Origin: Cylindrospermum sp. NIES-4074
GTDB taxonomy: Bacteria; Cyanobacteriota; Cyanobacteriia; Cyanobacteriales; Nostocaceae
Length of the DNA: 64,000 nt
Assembly (NCBI GenBank): GCA_003994795.1
Contig: AP018269.1
Span: 496,001-560,000, forward strand
Reading direction: 5' to 3'
The notes beneath the pieces are model-generated. The model was not told the DNA's origin, ran no database searches, and worked only from the letters and a program-made list of their open reading frames with translations. A program made the position numbers and the translations under genes. Numbering within the stretch: the stretch's first letter is position 1; each line of letters opens with the position of its first letter. Below, in pieces: positions 25,901 through 33,679 of the stretch.

Positions 25901-26204
25901 AATTGTAAGCACCGGAAAAGTTTTTGGGTTTGGTTAGCCAGTCGGTACCCCCAACCCATAGCCAGCGTCCACTGGGGAGGGCTTTTAAGTTGCGTTGCAT
26001 CTTTTCTAAGATGGCAACTTCTTCGCGGTTGAGCTTTCCTAACTCGATTAAGCCTTGGATAGTGCGATCGCACACTTCATCCCATGTTTCCCTCAAACCT
26101 GCCTGTGTACGGCGGCTGTAGGTTCTGAAAAAGACCGGATTAGCAGCTGGGGCGGTTTCTGGGAATTTTGCACTCTGACGTTTTCTTTCTAGCTCTCGAA
26201 CCAT
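22935..26204 (-). CDS. nrdJ: Adenosylcobalamin-dependent ribonucleoside-triphosphate reductase (class II) with intein
   Basis: Reduces NTPs to dNTPs with a B12-generated thiyl radical. 1089 aa as encoded, about 766 after splicing. Redox and radical cysteines are visible: Cys102 in SGAYNCTST, the thiyl Cys408 in NPCGEI, the partner Cys at the splice junction (CNLAEVHLNQ, residue 741), and the C-terminal pair Cys1075 and Cys1080 in GCDSDKC. An intein occupies residues 418-740 (see separate entry). The ATG at 26204 is the only reasonable start. Depends on cobalamin, fitting the cbiA gene in the window. Monocistronic. Confidence 0.96.
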   Translation of the reverse strand: MVRELERKRQSAKFPETAPAANPVFFRTYSRRTQAGLRETWDEVCDRTIQGLIELGKLNREEVAILEKMQRNLKALPSGRWLWVGGTDWLTKPKNFSGAYNCTSTNLIDWKAFGLMMDLAMMGCGTGAVLEAQYINKLPPIRNRLVITVQGEIGSTPKQERREYTETHIEGNSVTIHVGDSREGWVKSYQTLLELSTDEQFAGEVEVIVDISDVRQAGETLNGFGGMANPVKLPGLYERCASILNKAVGRQLNSVECCLLIDQAAVTIVAGNIRRSAGMRQFAADDQEASTAKDNLWQQDENGNWRIDPERDALRMANHTRVFHRKPTLEESLEAVRKQYYSGEGAIQWAGEAVARANADLLLTPELKKDFLQAYDKGQAKHWLQTNYPNLDANELEHRLQRYALNPCGEITGSDFHCVSGDTMLITRDGMHKIQDIVGSEVEIWNGEKWSQVVPFKTGNNRHLYRVRFGDGSYLDATEYHRFFVKDRFGKVYQEVQTKDLLDTSRYAIHTEPFTIHYEDGLNVDINYAYTLGVAVGDGTTDQKDNAKIRLYSKKAALSVTGNKSPERDYDYLPTFTDVTDLGFSGEFLRSLKINPDSLNVIASWNRQAILYFIAGLADTDGSNTSSNGIRIYISDYERAYRVQLLLTKCGIRSSLNLCSHKGAVTNYGIRSRDLYYLQITECGEIPCQRLDVSKGTNAKYKGKWQVVKSVEELPGLHDTYCFNEPEHHKGVFGNTLTGNCNLAEVHLNQLDPDNYKEQEEAFTAGALAVAALLNHEFLEPRYQYSRELDPIVGVSFTGLFDFFVGAFGVEWLHWWTAGRPETPQGLVFKRREQEYLTFWKDTVHRVVWEYCDRHNLKRPNRCTTVQPSGTKALLTGASSGWHPPKAQRFIRRITFRKNDPVALACIDYGYNVIPSQSDKDELGNLLNDPFDPRVSEWLVEIPVAVPWADVPGADEVDVSQFSVLAQLDFILQVQGYYVTHNTSATLELRSEEIDSLGQRIYEAIQNDEGYISAALLARFDDLQSFPRLPFEPIDRSTYERLSEEVKLRRKTDDFCAVLSRYDSGEMSEAGPSGCDSDKCMFPEIEPTS
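23985..24953 (-). other. Intein with LAGLIDADG endonuclease domain, inside nrdJ
   Basis: 323 codons, from Cys1 (CVSGDTMLITRDGMHKIQDI) to the final Asn before extein Cys+1 (GNTLTGN|CNLAEV). Splicing block A is at the start, and the block B region (about residues 495-520 of the precursor) is present. LAGLIDADG-like helices are YTLGVAVGDG and FIAGLADTDG, so the homing endonuclease may be intact. The insertion is exactly before a catalytic redox cysteine of the reductase, a known cyanobacterial intein site. The residue before the final Asn is Gly where His is usual. Confidence 0.9.
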
Positions 26205-26379
26205 AATTATGTGTTGTTGCTTGCGGACAAATTATGACTATACGCCAAGTAGATTGAGGATTAAAGATTGCCAAAATGGCCACTTTAGGCTACCTCTTTG
26301 GCTGTCCTAATTACAACAGGAGTTGATGTTGTATAATGTCTTTTCTACTGAGATATTTATACAGGGTTGTAATTTTACA

Positions 26380-26961
26380 ATGTCACTAGCTCCTTGGCGA
26401 AGTGCGATCGCTCATTCTCTCCATCGTAACCGCAGCCTTGTTTATGCCCGTTACCTACAACTGGCAACGGTGCGGGCAAATGGTCGCCCTGCTAATCGTA
26501 CCGTCGTTTTTCGTGGCTTTTTAGAAGATACCAACCAGCTAAAATTTATTACTGATGCCCGTAGCGAAAAAGCTGACGAAATACAACAACAACCTTGGGC
26601 TGAGGTTTGCTGGTACTTCCCCAACAGTAGAGAGCAATTTCGTCTGGCTGGAAGCTTGACTTTAGTAAATAATTATGATATATCAGATTTACAATCAGCG
26701 CGGATCAAGGTTTGGCAAGAACTGAGTGATGCAGCGCGTTTACAGTTTGCTTGGCCTGATCCTGGTAAAGCTAGAATTCAGGAAGCGGAAGCTTTTACCC
26801 CACCACCACCAGATCCGACTCAACCGTTGCCAAATTTTTGCTTACTGCTACTCGACCCCGTGCAAGTAGACCATTTAGAATTGCGGGGTGAGCCACAAAA
26901 TAGAAGAATTTACCATTTTGATGAAAATCAAAGTTGGTCTTGTGCAGAAGTTAATCCATGA
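26380..26961 (+). CDS. PPOX-type FMN flavoprotein (Npun_F5749 family, pyridoxamine-phosphate-oxidase-like)
   Basis: 193 aa, split-barrel FMN fold. Typical features: MSLAPWRSAIAHSLHRNRSL at the start, YLQLATVRANGRPANRTVVF (first FMN-binding strand), RGFLEDTNQLKFITDARSEK, and the C-terminal WRLxP-like region is replaced by RGEPQNRRIYHF. The start at 26380 matches the family; an upstream ATG at 26326 has a stronger ribosome site (AGGAG) and would add 18 residues. The reaction is unproven; pyridoxine 5'-phosphate or F420/FMN-linked roles are possible. A strong terminator follows it (26965-26995). Confidence 0.85.
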   Translation: MSLAPWRSAIAHSLHRNRSLVYARYLQLATVRANGRPANRTVVFRGFLEDTNQLKFITDARSEKADEIQQQPWAEVCWYFPNSREQFRLAGSLTLVNNYDISDLQSARIKVWQELSDAARLQFAWPDPGKARIQEAEAFTPPPPDPTQPLPNFCLLLLDPVQVDHLELRGEPQNRRIYHFDENQSWSCAEVNP

Positions 26962-26964
26962 ACT

Positions 26965-26995
26965 ACCCCAGGTTAGCCTCACCTGAACCTGGGGT
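26965..26995. terminator. Bidirectional terminator between PPOX flavoprotein and cysE
   Basis: Perfect 10-bp stem ACCCCAGGTT / AACCTGGGGT with an 11-base loop, followed on the plus strand by TTTCTAT. It lies between two convergent genes. Confidence 0.75.
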
Positions 26996-27013
26996 TTCTA
27001 TGGAACCCAAGTT

Positions 27014-27802
27014 TTAAATCCCTGCACCATCGAGAAATTCCTGTATCGCTTTATCTCTCAGGTTACACATGGGGTTATCTTGTGGTGAATCATCTTCTTT
27101 GGTGGCTAATGCACCCACCAAAACAGGAGTTTTTGCCGGAGTATGCAGGTGTTGAAGAGTTTGGATTTGTTCTTCTAACCATTCAATCCGGTCAACTAAG
27201 GCACGAATTACTTCAGCTTCAGAATCTGGTAAATTGCTGTGTTCTAGCGGGGCAACCCGGACTCCAGAACGATATATAATGCGACCGGGTACGCCTACAA
27301 CTGTACAACTAGAAGGCACATCCCGAAGAACAACTGACCCAGCACCAATACGGACGTTATTCCCAATTTGGATATTGCCCAGCACTTTTGCACCAGCGCC
27401 CACCACGACATTTTCACCTAAAGTAGGATGGCGTTTGCCGCTTTCTTTACCAGTACCCCCAAGGGTGACGCCTTGATAAATCAGGGCATAGTCACCAACG
27501 ATCGCCGTTTCACCAATTACCACACCCATACCGTGGTCAATGAACACACCTTGTCCGATGGCAGCACCTGGGTGGATTTCAATTCCCGTTAAAAAACGAG
27601 CTATGTGAGAAATCAGACGAGGGATAAAGGGAATACCGATGGTGTACAGCCAGTGAGCGAGCCGATGAAATAGCAGGGCTTGCAAACCTGGATAACAAAA
27701 TAAAACTTCTAACCAATTACGAGCAGCTGGGTCACGATCAAAGATGATCCGAAAGTCGGTACGGAGTGTAGATAGCACGAGATAGTACCCAAGGATAAGC
27801 AA
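27014..27802 (-). CDS. cysE: Serine O-acetyltransferase
   Basis: Acetylates serine with acetyl-CoA, the committing step of cysteine synthesis. The N-terminal helical part ([20 protein letters not shown]) is followed by a left-handed hexapeptide-repeat beta helix (about 70-190) with the active-site [10 protein letters not shown] and [15 protein letters not shown], and ends in a charged coiled coil ([17 protein letters not shown]) typical of plant and cyanobacterial forms. 262 aa from a TTG at 27802, which has GGGAG upstream; GTG at 27778 is an alternative. The C-terminal tail that normally docks into cysteine synthase is not obvious. Confidence 0.93.
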   Translation of the reverse strand: MLILGYYLVLSTLRTDFRIIFDRDPAARNWLEVLFCYPGLQALLFHRLAHWLYTIGIPFIPRLISHIARFLTGIEIHPGAAIGQGVFIDHGMGVVIGETAIVGDYALIYQGVTLGGTGKESGKRHPTLGENVVVGAGAKVLGNIQIGNNVRIGAGSVVLRDVPSSCTVVGVPGRIIYRSGVRVAPLEHSNLPDSEAEVIRALVDRIEWLEEQIQTLQHLHTPAKTPVLVGALATKEDDSPQDNPMCNLRDKAIQEFLDGAGI

Positions 27803-27899
27803 AACACCTACTCTCCCATATTATCGTCCCATGTGTAATCTCTAAAAAGAGGGATGAGGGATTGGGAAAATATTTTGGGAGGAATCGTTAACTGGCTGT

Positions 27900-28586
27900 T
27901 TACAACCGCTGGAGCAGGTTTAAACCGTGGGTATCAGTACCGCAGGTGTTGAAAAGATGATATTTATCAGCTAACTGTTGTACTTGTTGTGATTCCACCG
28001 CGCTGGGTTTCCAGGGGTTGGGGTTGTTGTAAGCGTAGAAAGCTTCGACGCCATCAATACCATATTCTGCCGCTGCGGGAATTAAGTCAAAAAGCGATCG
28101 CTTGTAACGAGCTGGATGAGCAAGAACTGCTAATCCCCCGGCTTGATGAATAGCAGCAATTACGTTAACTGCTTCGTATTCTTGACCTATAACCGCTTTT
28201 CTTTGTAAATAGGGTTTTATATGGGAGTGTTCTGGCTCAAAGGCATAAGCCAAAATGTGAACTTCTATATTCAACAGATTGGCATTGATTTCTGTGCCAG
28301 TCCACAGGTGAGGAGTGCTCACATCGGGATTATTCCACTTCCAGTCTTGTAACCAAGCTTGTGCCGCTTGATAGCCGTCAATACAATGATGGTCAGTAAT
28401 GGCTAACCCTTGTAACCCAATGGCGATCGCTTGCTCCATTAATCCACTCGGTTGTAATCTCCCATCGGAGTGGACTGTATGCATATGAAAGTTATATAAC
28501 CTGGGACAGCTTTGAGCATCAATACTATGGAATACTTGCTTCAAAAGTTCTGTAGAAGCAGCAGTCCGGGCAAAATTTACAACCAT
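27900..28586 (-). CDS. PHP-domain phosphoesterase
   Basis: 228 aa metal-dependent phosphoesterase of the PHP superfamily. Metal ligands are visible in order: His34 and His36 in FHMHTVHSDG, the ITDHH motif, LAHPAR (about 158), and the final DTHGLN. This matches the stand-alone family that acts on nucleotides or sugar-phosphate substrates such as 3',5'-bisphosphates. It lies 97 bp downstream of the divergent start of nothing known and 97 bp before cysE on the same strand; cotranscription with cysE is possible. Substrate not determined. Confidence 0.88.
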   Translation of the reverse strand: MVVNFARTAASTELLKQVFHSIDAQSCPRLYNFHMHTVHSDGRLQPSGLMEQAIAIGLQGLAITDHHCIDGYQAAQAWLQDWKWNNPDVSTPHLWTGTEINANLLNIEVHILAYAFEPEHSHIKPYLQRKAVIGQEYEAVNVIAAIHQAGGLAVLAHPARYKRSLFDLIPAAAEYGIDGVEAFYAYNNPNPWKPSAVESQQVQQLADKYHLFNTCGTDTHGLNLLQRL

Positions 28587-28829
28587 AACCCCCTCTGAAC
28601 AAAATTTACGTGATTTCTAACACACCAACACGCCACATTTCCAGATGAGCAGTAATCAACACTATGGGTTAGTGTTGGCAGCTATTTTCTTCGCTGCATG
28701 ACAAAATTTTTCAATATGTTAAGACTACGTTAGCAAATCTCAACGCTGACGGTCATGAGTATTTTCAATTACTCCCATAAGGCTAGTCTAAAATATTGCT
28801 ATAATTTGTATAGATACTGATACGGCAAG

Positions 28830-28927
28830 GTGCTGAGTGTGGAGTGCTGAGTGCTGAGTGCTGAGTGCTGAGTGCTGAGTTTGGAGTTTGGAGTTTGGAG
28901 TTTGGAGTTTGGAGTGTTGAGTTTGGA
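28830..28927. repeat. Heptanucleotide array, 14 units
   Basis: Heptamers GTGCTGA and GTTTGGA with single-base variants (GTGTGGA, GTGTTGA). The left seven units are mostly GTGCTGA and the right seven mostly GTTTGGA, so the array has a block structure. Three more GTGCTGA units occur at 40981-41001. Confidence 0.95.
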
Positions 28928-28935
28928 GCGTATTA

Positions 28936-29001
28936 GTAGGGTGCGTCAGACTCGATAATTTGGTGACAATCAACAGATTTTCGGCATCTGACGCACCCTA
29001 C
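28936..29001. mobile_element. 66-bp MITE-like element, copy 2
   Basis: Same perfect 15-bp ends and same length as 7220-7285 but inverted relative to it. It lies 8 bp after a heptamer array. Confidence 0.85.
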
Positions 29002-29124
29002 AATCTTATGTTGACTGTGGCACGCTGCTTTAGTCCTAATTTAAATAAATAATATAGCTCCGGTAGAGTTATTACCTCTACCAAGCCTGGAAATAACCGG
29101 GAATTTATGTGTAAATTATAGCTT

Positions 29125-30153
29125 TTAAGGCAGCAATCCCACTAATTCACCTGCCCCAGTAATGACTTCACCGATCGCAAATGCAGGAATATCTTGCGAT
29201 CGCCAATGGTTAATTGTCTGCTCTACTTGATGAGGTGGTACCAGCACGACAAATCCAATCCCCATATTGAAGGTATTATACATAGCTTCAGAACTAACCG
29301 CTCCAGCTTCAGCTAGCCACTGAAAAACCGGGGGAATACTCCAGCTGTTGGGGTTAATTTTAATTGCTTGACCTGGGGCCAGACATCTGGGTAAATTTTC
29401 TGGTAATCCGCCACCTGTGATGTGAGCCATACCGTGAATTTCTAAACCTGCTTGTAAGGCTGCTAGCACGGGTTTGACGTATATGCGCGTGGGTGTTAGG
29501 AAAGTTTCGCCGATAGTTTGCCCACCTAACAATTGTGGGCGTTCATCCCAAGAAAAGCCGCCATCACTCACAATCTTTCTTACTAAACTCAAGCCATTAC
29601 TGTGGACACCGGAACTAGAAAGTGCGATCGCAATATCTCCCACTTGTACTTGGGAACCGTTCAGCATTTGACTTTTTTCGACAATTCCCACACAAAAACC
29701 AGCGATGTCATATTCACCCACTTGGTAGAAACCAGGCATTTCTGCTGTTTCTCCGCCCAATAAGGCACAACCTGCCAGCTTACACCCAGAAGCAATCCCT
29801 GCTACCACCTGAGTTAACTGTTCTTTATCTAGCTTACCTGTTGCCAAATAATCTAAAAAAAACAACGGTTGGGCACCAGATGTCAACACATCATTAACAC
29901 ACATCGCCACCAAATCAATACCAACGGTGTCATGGCGGTTGAGAATTTGCGCGACTTTCAGCTTTGTACCCACACCATCTGTCCCGGAAACCAAAACTGG
30001 TTCCTGAAAACCGCTTGGTAGTTGAAAGCAGCCACCAAAGCCACCCAAGCCACCAATAACTTCTGGTCTAAAAGTACTGTGAACCAAATTCCGAATTTGG
30101 TCTACAAAAGCTCGACCTGCCACAACATCAACGCCAGCATCCCGATAATCCAT
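29125..30153 (-). CDS. purM: Phosphoribosylformylglycinamidine cyclo-ligase
   Basis: AIR synthetase of purine biosynthesis; closes the imidazole ring using ATP. 342 aa. Begins [20 protein letters not shown]; the signature [12 protein letters not shown] and the glycine-rich [12 protein letters not shown] and [15 protein letters not shown] loops are present, with [12 protein letters not shown] toward the C-terminus. The start ATG at 30153 matches known family starts. Stands alone between two repeat-rich gaps. Confidence 0.97.
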   Translation of the reverse strand: MDYRDAGVDVVAGRAFVDQIRNLVHSTFRPEVIGGLGGFGGCFQLPSGFQEPVLVSGTDGVGTKLKVAQILNRHDTVGIDLVAMCVNDVLTSGAQPLFFLDYLATGKLDKEQLTQVVAGIASGCKLAGCALLGGETAEMPGFYQVGEYDIAGFCVGIVEKSQMLNGSQVQVGDIAIALSSSGVHSNGLSLVRKIVSDGGFSWDERPQLLGGQTIGETFLTPTRIYVKPVLAALQAGLEIHGMAHITGGGLPENLPRCLAPGQAIKINPNSWSIPPVFQWLAEAGAVSSEAMYNTFNMGIGFVVLVPPHQVEQTINHWRSQDIPAFAIGEVITGAGELVGLLP

Positions 30154-30400
30154 TCCTGATTACACCGTTATCAATCTACAAACTTAGGCTACCACCACAT
30201 TAGCGTTAGATGTCAGAGAATGGGGTGTGAGGATTTCCATCAGGACTGACGAAGCAACATGATCCAGGGAACATTGTTTGAAACTTCCATCACCTCATCG
30301 GAGTTGTCAGTAGAGCCTTTTGGCTAGAAATGGATGCTTTGGGAACATAACGAATTTCTTTACTAACAGGGTAATGTATACTTTGATATAAATTTTTTGG

Positions 30401-30510
30401 TATATAGCGGTATGCACTTGGATGAGATACATCATAGTCCCCTCATCGCTTGCGGGGAGGGGGTTGGGGGTGGGGTTCTTGTATCTCACTCAACCGAGAA
30501 CCGCTATATA
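30401..30510. mobile_element. 110-bp MITE-like element beside higBA
   Basis: Imperfect 30-bp terminal inverted repeats, 23 of 30 positions matching (left TATATAGCGGTATGCACTTG, right reversed TATATAGCGGTTCTCGGTTG, both ending TGAGATAC inside). TA-rich ends recall IS630/Tc1-mobilised MITEs. Its right end is the beginning of the first operator-like repeat (30506). Confidence 0.65.
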
Positions 30511-30536
30511 ACAAATCTATTTACCAAAACGGTAAA
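30506..30536 (+). promoter_or_regulatory. Operator-like direct repeat 1 of the higBA module
   Basis: 31-bp repeat ending in the 17-bp palindrome TTTACCAAAACGGTAAA (30520-30536). It matches the second copy (30571-30601) at 29 of 31 positions. The palindrome TTTACC-N5-GGTAAA suits a dimeric HTH repressor such as HigA. Confidence 0.6.
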
Positions 30537-30570
30537 TTATTACATTAATTGATATGATATCTCCTCTGGA

Positions 30571-30601
30571 ATATAACAAATTTATTTACCAAAATGGTAA
30601 A
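30571..30601 (+). promoter_or_regulatory. Operator-like direct repeat 2 of the higBA module
   Basis: 31-bp repeat with palindrome TTTACCAAAATGGTAAA (30585-30601). It lies 65 bp downstream of copy 1, close to six helical turns, and ends 21 bp before the toxin start codon, a good site for autorepression. Confidence 0.65.
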
Positions 30602-30622
30602 CTTGTATTAGTCTACTAACGC

Positions 30623-30952
30623 ATGGAAATCACCTTCGCTGACGACAAACTGCAAAGTCTATGCGAGCAACCAAAACTAGCACAAAAAAAATTGGGTGCA
30701 AACTGTGCCAAGAAATTGGCAACCCGATTGGCTATGCTTGGTGTTGCTAGTTGTGTCACTGAATTAATTGCAGGTCATCCCCATCCGTTAAAAGGAGATC
30801 GGGCAGGTGAATTTGCAGTCACCCTAGAAGGTGGTAAGCGACTTGTATTTAAACCAGATAACAACCCCATCCCTTTGAATGAGGATGGAAGCATTGATTG
30901 GTCAAAAGTTACTGCTATTTGTATTGTTTTTATTGGAGATTACCATGATTAA
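30623..30952 (+). CDS. HigB-like (RelE/ParE superfamily) toxin
   Basis: 109 aa. The frame starts MEITFADDKLQSLCEQPKLA and ends VTAICIVFIGDYHD, with the ELIAGHPHPLKGDRAGEF core of small HigB/killer proteins; such toxins cleave mRNA on the ribosome. The next gene's start codon (30945) overlaps its end by 8 bp, and the order (toxin first) is that of higBA. Two palindromic operator-like repeats precede it. Toxic activity and antitoxin pairing are inferred. Confidence 0.82.
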   Translation: MEITFADDKLQSLCEQPKLAQKKLGANCAKKLATRLAMLGVASCVTELIAGHPHPLKGDRAGEFAVTLEGGKRLVFKPDNNPIPLNEDGSIDWSKVTAICIVFIGDYHD

Positions 30953-32051
30953 GACAACCCGTCCCTTTACCCCTGATTGGGTTTCTCCCCCTGGTGATAC
31001 CATTGCTGATGTATTAGAAGAGCGTGATTGGACACAAGCACAGTTAGCAGAGCGTTTAGGCTACACCACCAAACATACCAGCTTGCTCATCAACGGCAAA
31101 GCACCTATCACTGAAGAAACAGCCCTGAAGCTAGAACGGGTTTTAGGGAGTACAGCAGCATTTTGGCTCAGATATGAAGCTCAATATCGCGCTGCTTTAG
31201 CCAGGATAGAAGAAGAAAACCGTTTACATGGGTGGATATCTTGGTTAGATCAGTTACCAGTTAAAGAATTGATGAACCAAGGTATAATTCCCAAGTGCAA
31301 TTTAATTGCCAAGAATAAACCAGGTGTTGTAAAAAAGTTATTGCAATTTTTCGGTGTTGCTTCGCCGGAAGATTGGCAGAAATGTTACGCAAGTATGGAA
31401 GTTGCCTTTCGTCGTACCCGCGAAGAACAAAGTGATGTTGGTGCTATTTCTGCTTGGTTGCGCTTGGGTGAAATTGAAGCAGAAAAACTGGATTGTCCGA
31501 AGTACAGTAAACCGAAGTTTGAAAAGGCGGTGCGGGAAATTCGGTCTTTGACGGTGTTACCGCCAGAAGAATTTGCACCACAGATGCAACAATTATGCCG
31601 GGAAGCAGGGGTTGTGCTGGTTTTAGTACCATCAATTAAGCGATCGCACGTCAGTGGTGTAGCCCGGTGGTTAAATCCCCATAAGGCACTGATTCAACTT
31701 TCACTTTACGGTAAAACCAATGACCGCTTCTGGTTTAATTTCTTCCATGAAGCAGCACATATCCTACTACATAATAAAGAAAATATTTTTCTCGATGAAT
31801 GGGATAGTGGGGAAAGTTTGGAATCGGAGCCAGAACGCGAAGCTGATCAATGGTCACGGGAATTTTTGATACCACCTAAGTTTGAGGGAGAATTAGCGCA
31901 ACTTAAATCTAAAGCTGATGTTGTTGACTTTGCAGAACGCATCAGCATTCATCCTGCTATTGTTGTGGGGCGGTTGCAACATGATCATCTAATTGATCCC
32001 TCTTGGATGAATGGTTTCAAGGTGAGTTTGCGGTTTCACGATGTAGAATAA
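30945..32051 (+). CDS. HigA-type antitoxin fused to ImmA/IrrE metallopeptidase domain
   Basis: 368 aa. N-terminal XRE helix-turn-helix (about 15-75: TIADVLEERDWTQAQLAERL, then SLLINGKAPITEETALKLER) and a C-terminal ImmA/IrrE zinc-protease domain (about 240-340) with the HExxH-type motif FFHEAAHILLH and the third ligand region EREADQWSREF. The ATG at 30945 has GGAG upstream and overlaps the toxin gene by 8 bp. HTH-ImmA proteins can both repress their own operon and be inactivated by proteolysis or act as a protease on a repressor. Here it probably binds the repeats upstream and neutralises the HigB-like toxin (inference). Confidence 0.85.
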   Translation: MIKTTRPFTPDWVSPPGDTIADVLEERDWTQAQLAERLGYTTKHTSLLINGKAPITEETALKLERVLGSTAAFWLRYEAQYRAALARIEEENRLHGWISWLDQLPVKELMNQGIIPKCNLIAKNKPGVVKKLLQFFGVASPEDWQKCYASMEVAFRRTREEQSDVGAISAWLRLGEIEAEKLDCPKYSKPKFEKAVREIRSLTVLPPEEFAPQMQQLCREAGVVLVLVPSIKRSHVSGVARWLNPHKALIQLSLYGKTNDRFWFNFFHEAAHILLHNKENIFLDEWDSGESLESEPEREADQWSREFLIPPKFEGELAQLKSKADVVDFAERISIHPAIVVGRLQHDHLIDPSWMNGFKVSLRFHDVE

Positions 32052-32071
32052 GTATAAGCTGATACGCTAAT

Positions 32072-32278
32072 TCAAAACACCTGATCTTCCATCCCCAGCC
32101 ACCATTCTCCCAAATTCATCAAGTCTTGGTGAATATCTTCTAATTCTTCAGCGTAAACATCTTCAGAAATGCTTTCTCGCCGTTCTTGCAGTTTTTTGAG
32201 GCGCAGTTGCACCAATAGCCAAGGTTTGGAGATGCTATCTGTAACTTCTAGGTATTGTGCAAGCTGTGTGCTGTCCAT
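32072..32278 (-). CDS. Small conserved hypothetical protein (68 aa)
   Basis: Highly charged helical protein (LLVQLRLKKLQERRESISED, then DIHQDLMNLGEWWLGMEDQ). Convergent with the higA-type gene (20 bp between stops) and 55 bp downstream of the TIR-like gene on the same strand, so the two may form a small unit. The clear start ATG at 32278 and helical pattern support a real gene. I do not know the function. Confidence 0.55.
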   Translation of the reverse strand: MDSTQLAQYLEVTDSISKPWLLVQLRLKKLQERRESISEDVYAEELEDIHQDLMNLGEWWLGMEDQVF

Positions 32279-32333
32279 AGATTTTATATTTTGATGGTGA
32301 GGTTCCTAATTTTAAGATACCTGAATCCTTACT

Positions 32334-33104
32334 TCAAAAAAACAATTTAAATCGCGCTAACTGGCTGGTAATGGCTCCCGTCAAGATTTTACTTAGTTCG
32401 GCGCTGTCTTGAAATTGTAAAATTTGCTGCGTGGGTAAATCGAAGGGAAATTGCCCTTCTAAGTCTGAACGCTGCATTGGTGCTAGTAAAATTTGTTCTG
32501 TGCGCTTACTTTGGAGAGCATAGCCCACTTCTACACAAACGTTAGGACTGGGAATCAGTTGGGGGGTTTCTTTACCCTCAACGCTAGCAATAGGCGTGGT
32601 ATCAGCAATAAACAACAGACTCTTACGGATTTTCCGCATCATGGCACGGTTTAGCCTTACAGGAGCATTACCAGGGCGAGATGATTCTACTAATGTTAGG
32701 GGAAGACGCGATCGCAAATTTAAGTTTTCTAAGCTGTTTCGCAGTTCCTCCCTGAGAGCATCACTTGCTGGCTTATGCTCAGTTTGATAGCTTAAAAAAA
32801 TTATCGGTTCTAACTGCGCTAACACCGCCTGTTTAGTGAAATAAATTTCATGACTAATCAAGTCAATGTTCGCTACACAATAACCCCCGCTACCTTCAAT
32901 ATAAAATTCTATATTTTCCCCTTCTAGATAGCGCCCAAACCAAATTGAGGTTTTCACTTCGTCACTATCTTCTAAAAAATCCGCCCGCAATGCTGATTTC
33001 AGCAGGCTTTTTTTACTGAGGCGAATGTCTGGCGGACGTTTTTCCAATTCGGCGATCGGCTCATAATCTTCCAGATACCATGCTCTGAGCGCAATAATTG
33101 ACAT
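32334..33104 (-). CDS. Protein with TIR/nucleotide-binding-like C-terminal domain
   Basis: 256 aa. The N-terminal part (about 1-95) begins MSIIALRAWYLEDYEPIAEL and looks like a distinct domain, conserved in cyanobacteria. Residues about 100-250 resemble TIR-like or predicted nucleotide-binding domains: a first strand PIIFLSYQTEHKPASDALRE, then a strand SLLFIADTTPI, then PNVCVEVGYALQSKR (NV-x-E-x-GYAL pattern), then QILLAPMQ. Such domains cleave NAD or bind nucleotides in defence systems, or act as deoxyribosyltransferase-like enzymes. Located beside the higBA module, on the opposite strand. Function is uncertain. Confidence 0.6.
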   Translation of the reverse strand: MSIIALRAWYLEDYEPIAELEKRPPDIRLSKKSLLKSALRADFLEDSDEVKTSIWFGRYLEGENIEFYIEGSGGYCVANIDLISHEIYFTKQAVLAQLEPIIFLSYQTEHKPASDALREELRNSLENLNLRSRLPLTLVESSRPGNAPVRLNRAMMRKIRKSLLFIADTTPIASVEGKETPQLIPSPNVCVEVGYALQSKRTEQILLAPMQRSDLEGQFPFDLPTQQILQFQDSAELSKILTGAITSQLARFKLFF

Positions 33105-33679
33105 AAAGGCGCTATTTTAACTGTCTCTTAACTATTTAACTAGTATAAGCTTACACCGAATTGTCCAGCTTAAAACAACAACAACACCCAAACATCTACT
33201 TGTTGAATTTTTCCCTCTTCTTGTTTATTCTAGCCAGGGATGTTCTCACTTCCATCACTTTGATAAACAAGCAATGAAAATCAGATACAGCGCCCCCTGA
33301 TTTTCAGTATTTTGAGGGAATATCAGCGTTCGCGTTGGGTGTTGCTGTGTTTTGACGAGACAGATGTAAATTCAACAGCGTTTTTACCTCTTAGTCACTT
33401 TGCAAGTCAAGCTGTCTTATCTGCCAGGGAAGCTTTGTAGCTTCACTTATTAACTTAGCACCTGTAGATGGAAGTAGATTCTTTTTGCAATTAAACTTTA
33501 CTTATTAGGGAAATTCTGAGTTGATGAGCTAACTATCTTGAAAGCTTTTCCTACAATACTATAAATTTTACTTTTATCAGAGGTATATTGAGTAATTGCT
33601 CATTCATTTCTTAAGTTTTGAGAAGCTAACACGACAACCTAAAATTCAGTTATCAGCTTTTAGTTGAAAACACAAGTAT
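33105..33679. other. Gene-free intergenic stretch
   Basis: 575 bp, AT-rich, between the ends of minus-strand genes. No open frame with protein-like features, no tandem repeat or hairpin stands out. It may include the promoter of the TIR-like gene. Confidence 0.5.

Larger units (their letters stand above)
28587..29124. other. Repeat-rich intergenic region
   Basis: Contains a 14-unit heptamer array (28830-28927) immediately followed by the second 66-bp MITE (28936-29001). No gene. The purM stop side starts at 29125. Confidence 0.7.
30154..30622. other. Intergenic region upstream of higBA
   Basis: Contains the MITE at 30401-30510 and the two operator-like repeats. The TGATATGATAT stretch (30550-30560) between the operators could be a promoter -10 region, but this is not certain. 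No gene. Confidence 0.6.

Noticed and set aside
28788-28973. 61-codon minus-strand open frame
   Set aside because: It is mostly the translation of heptamer repeats (low-complexity TQHSALS units).
30307-30489. 60-codon minus-strand open frame before the higBA module
   Set aside because: It overlaps the MITE and has no coding character.
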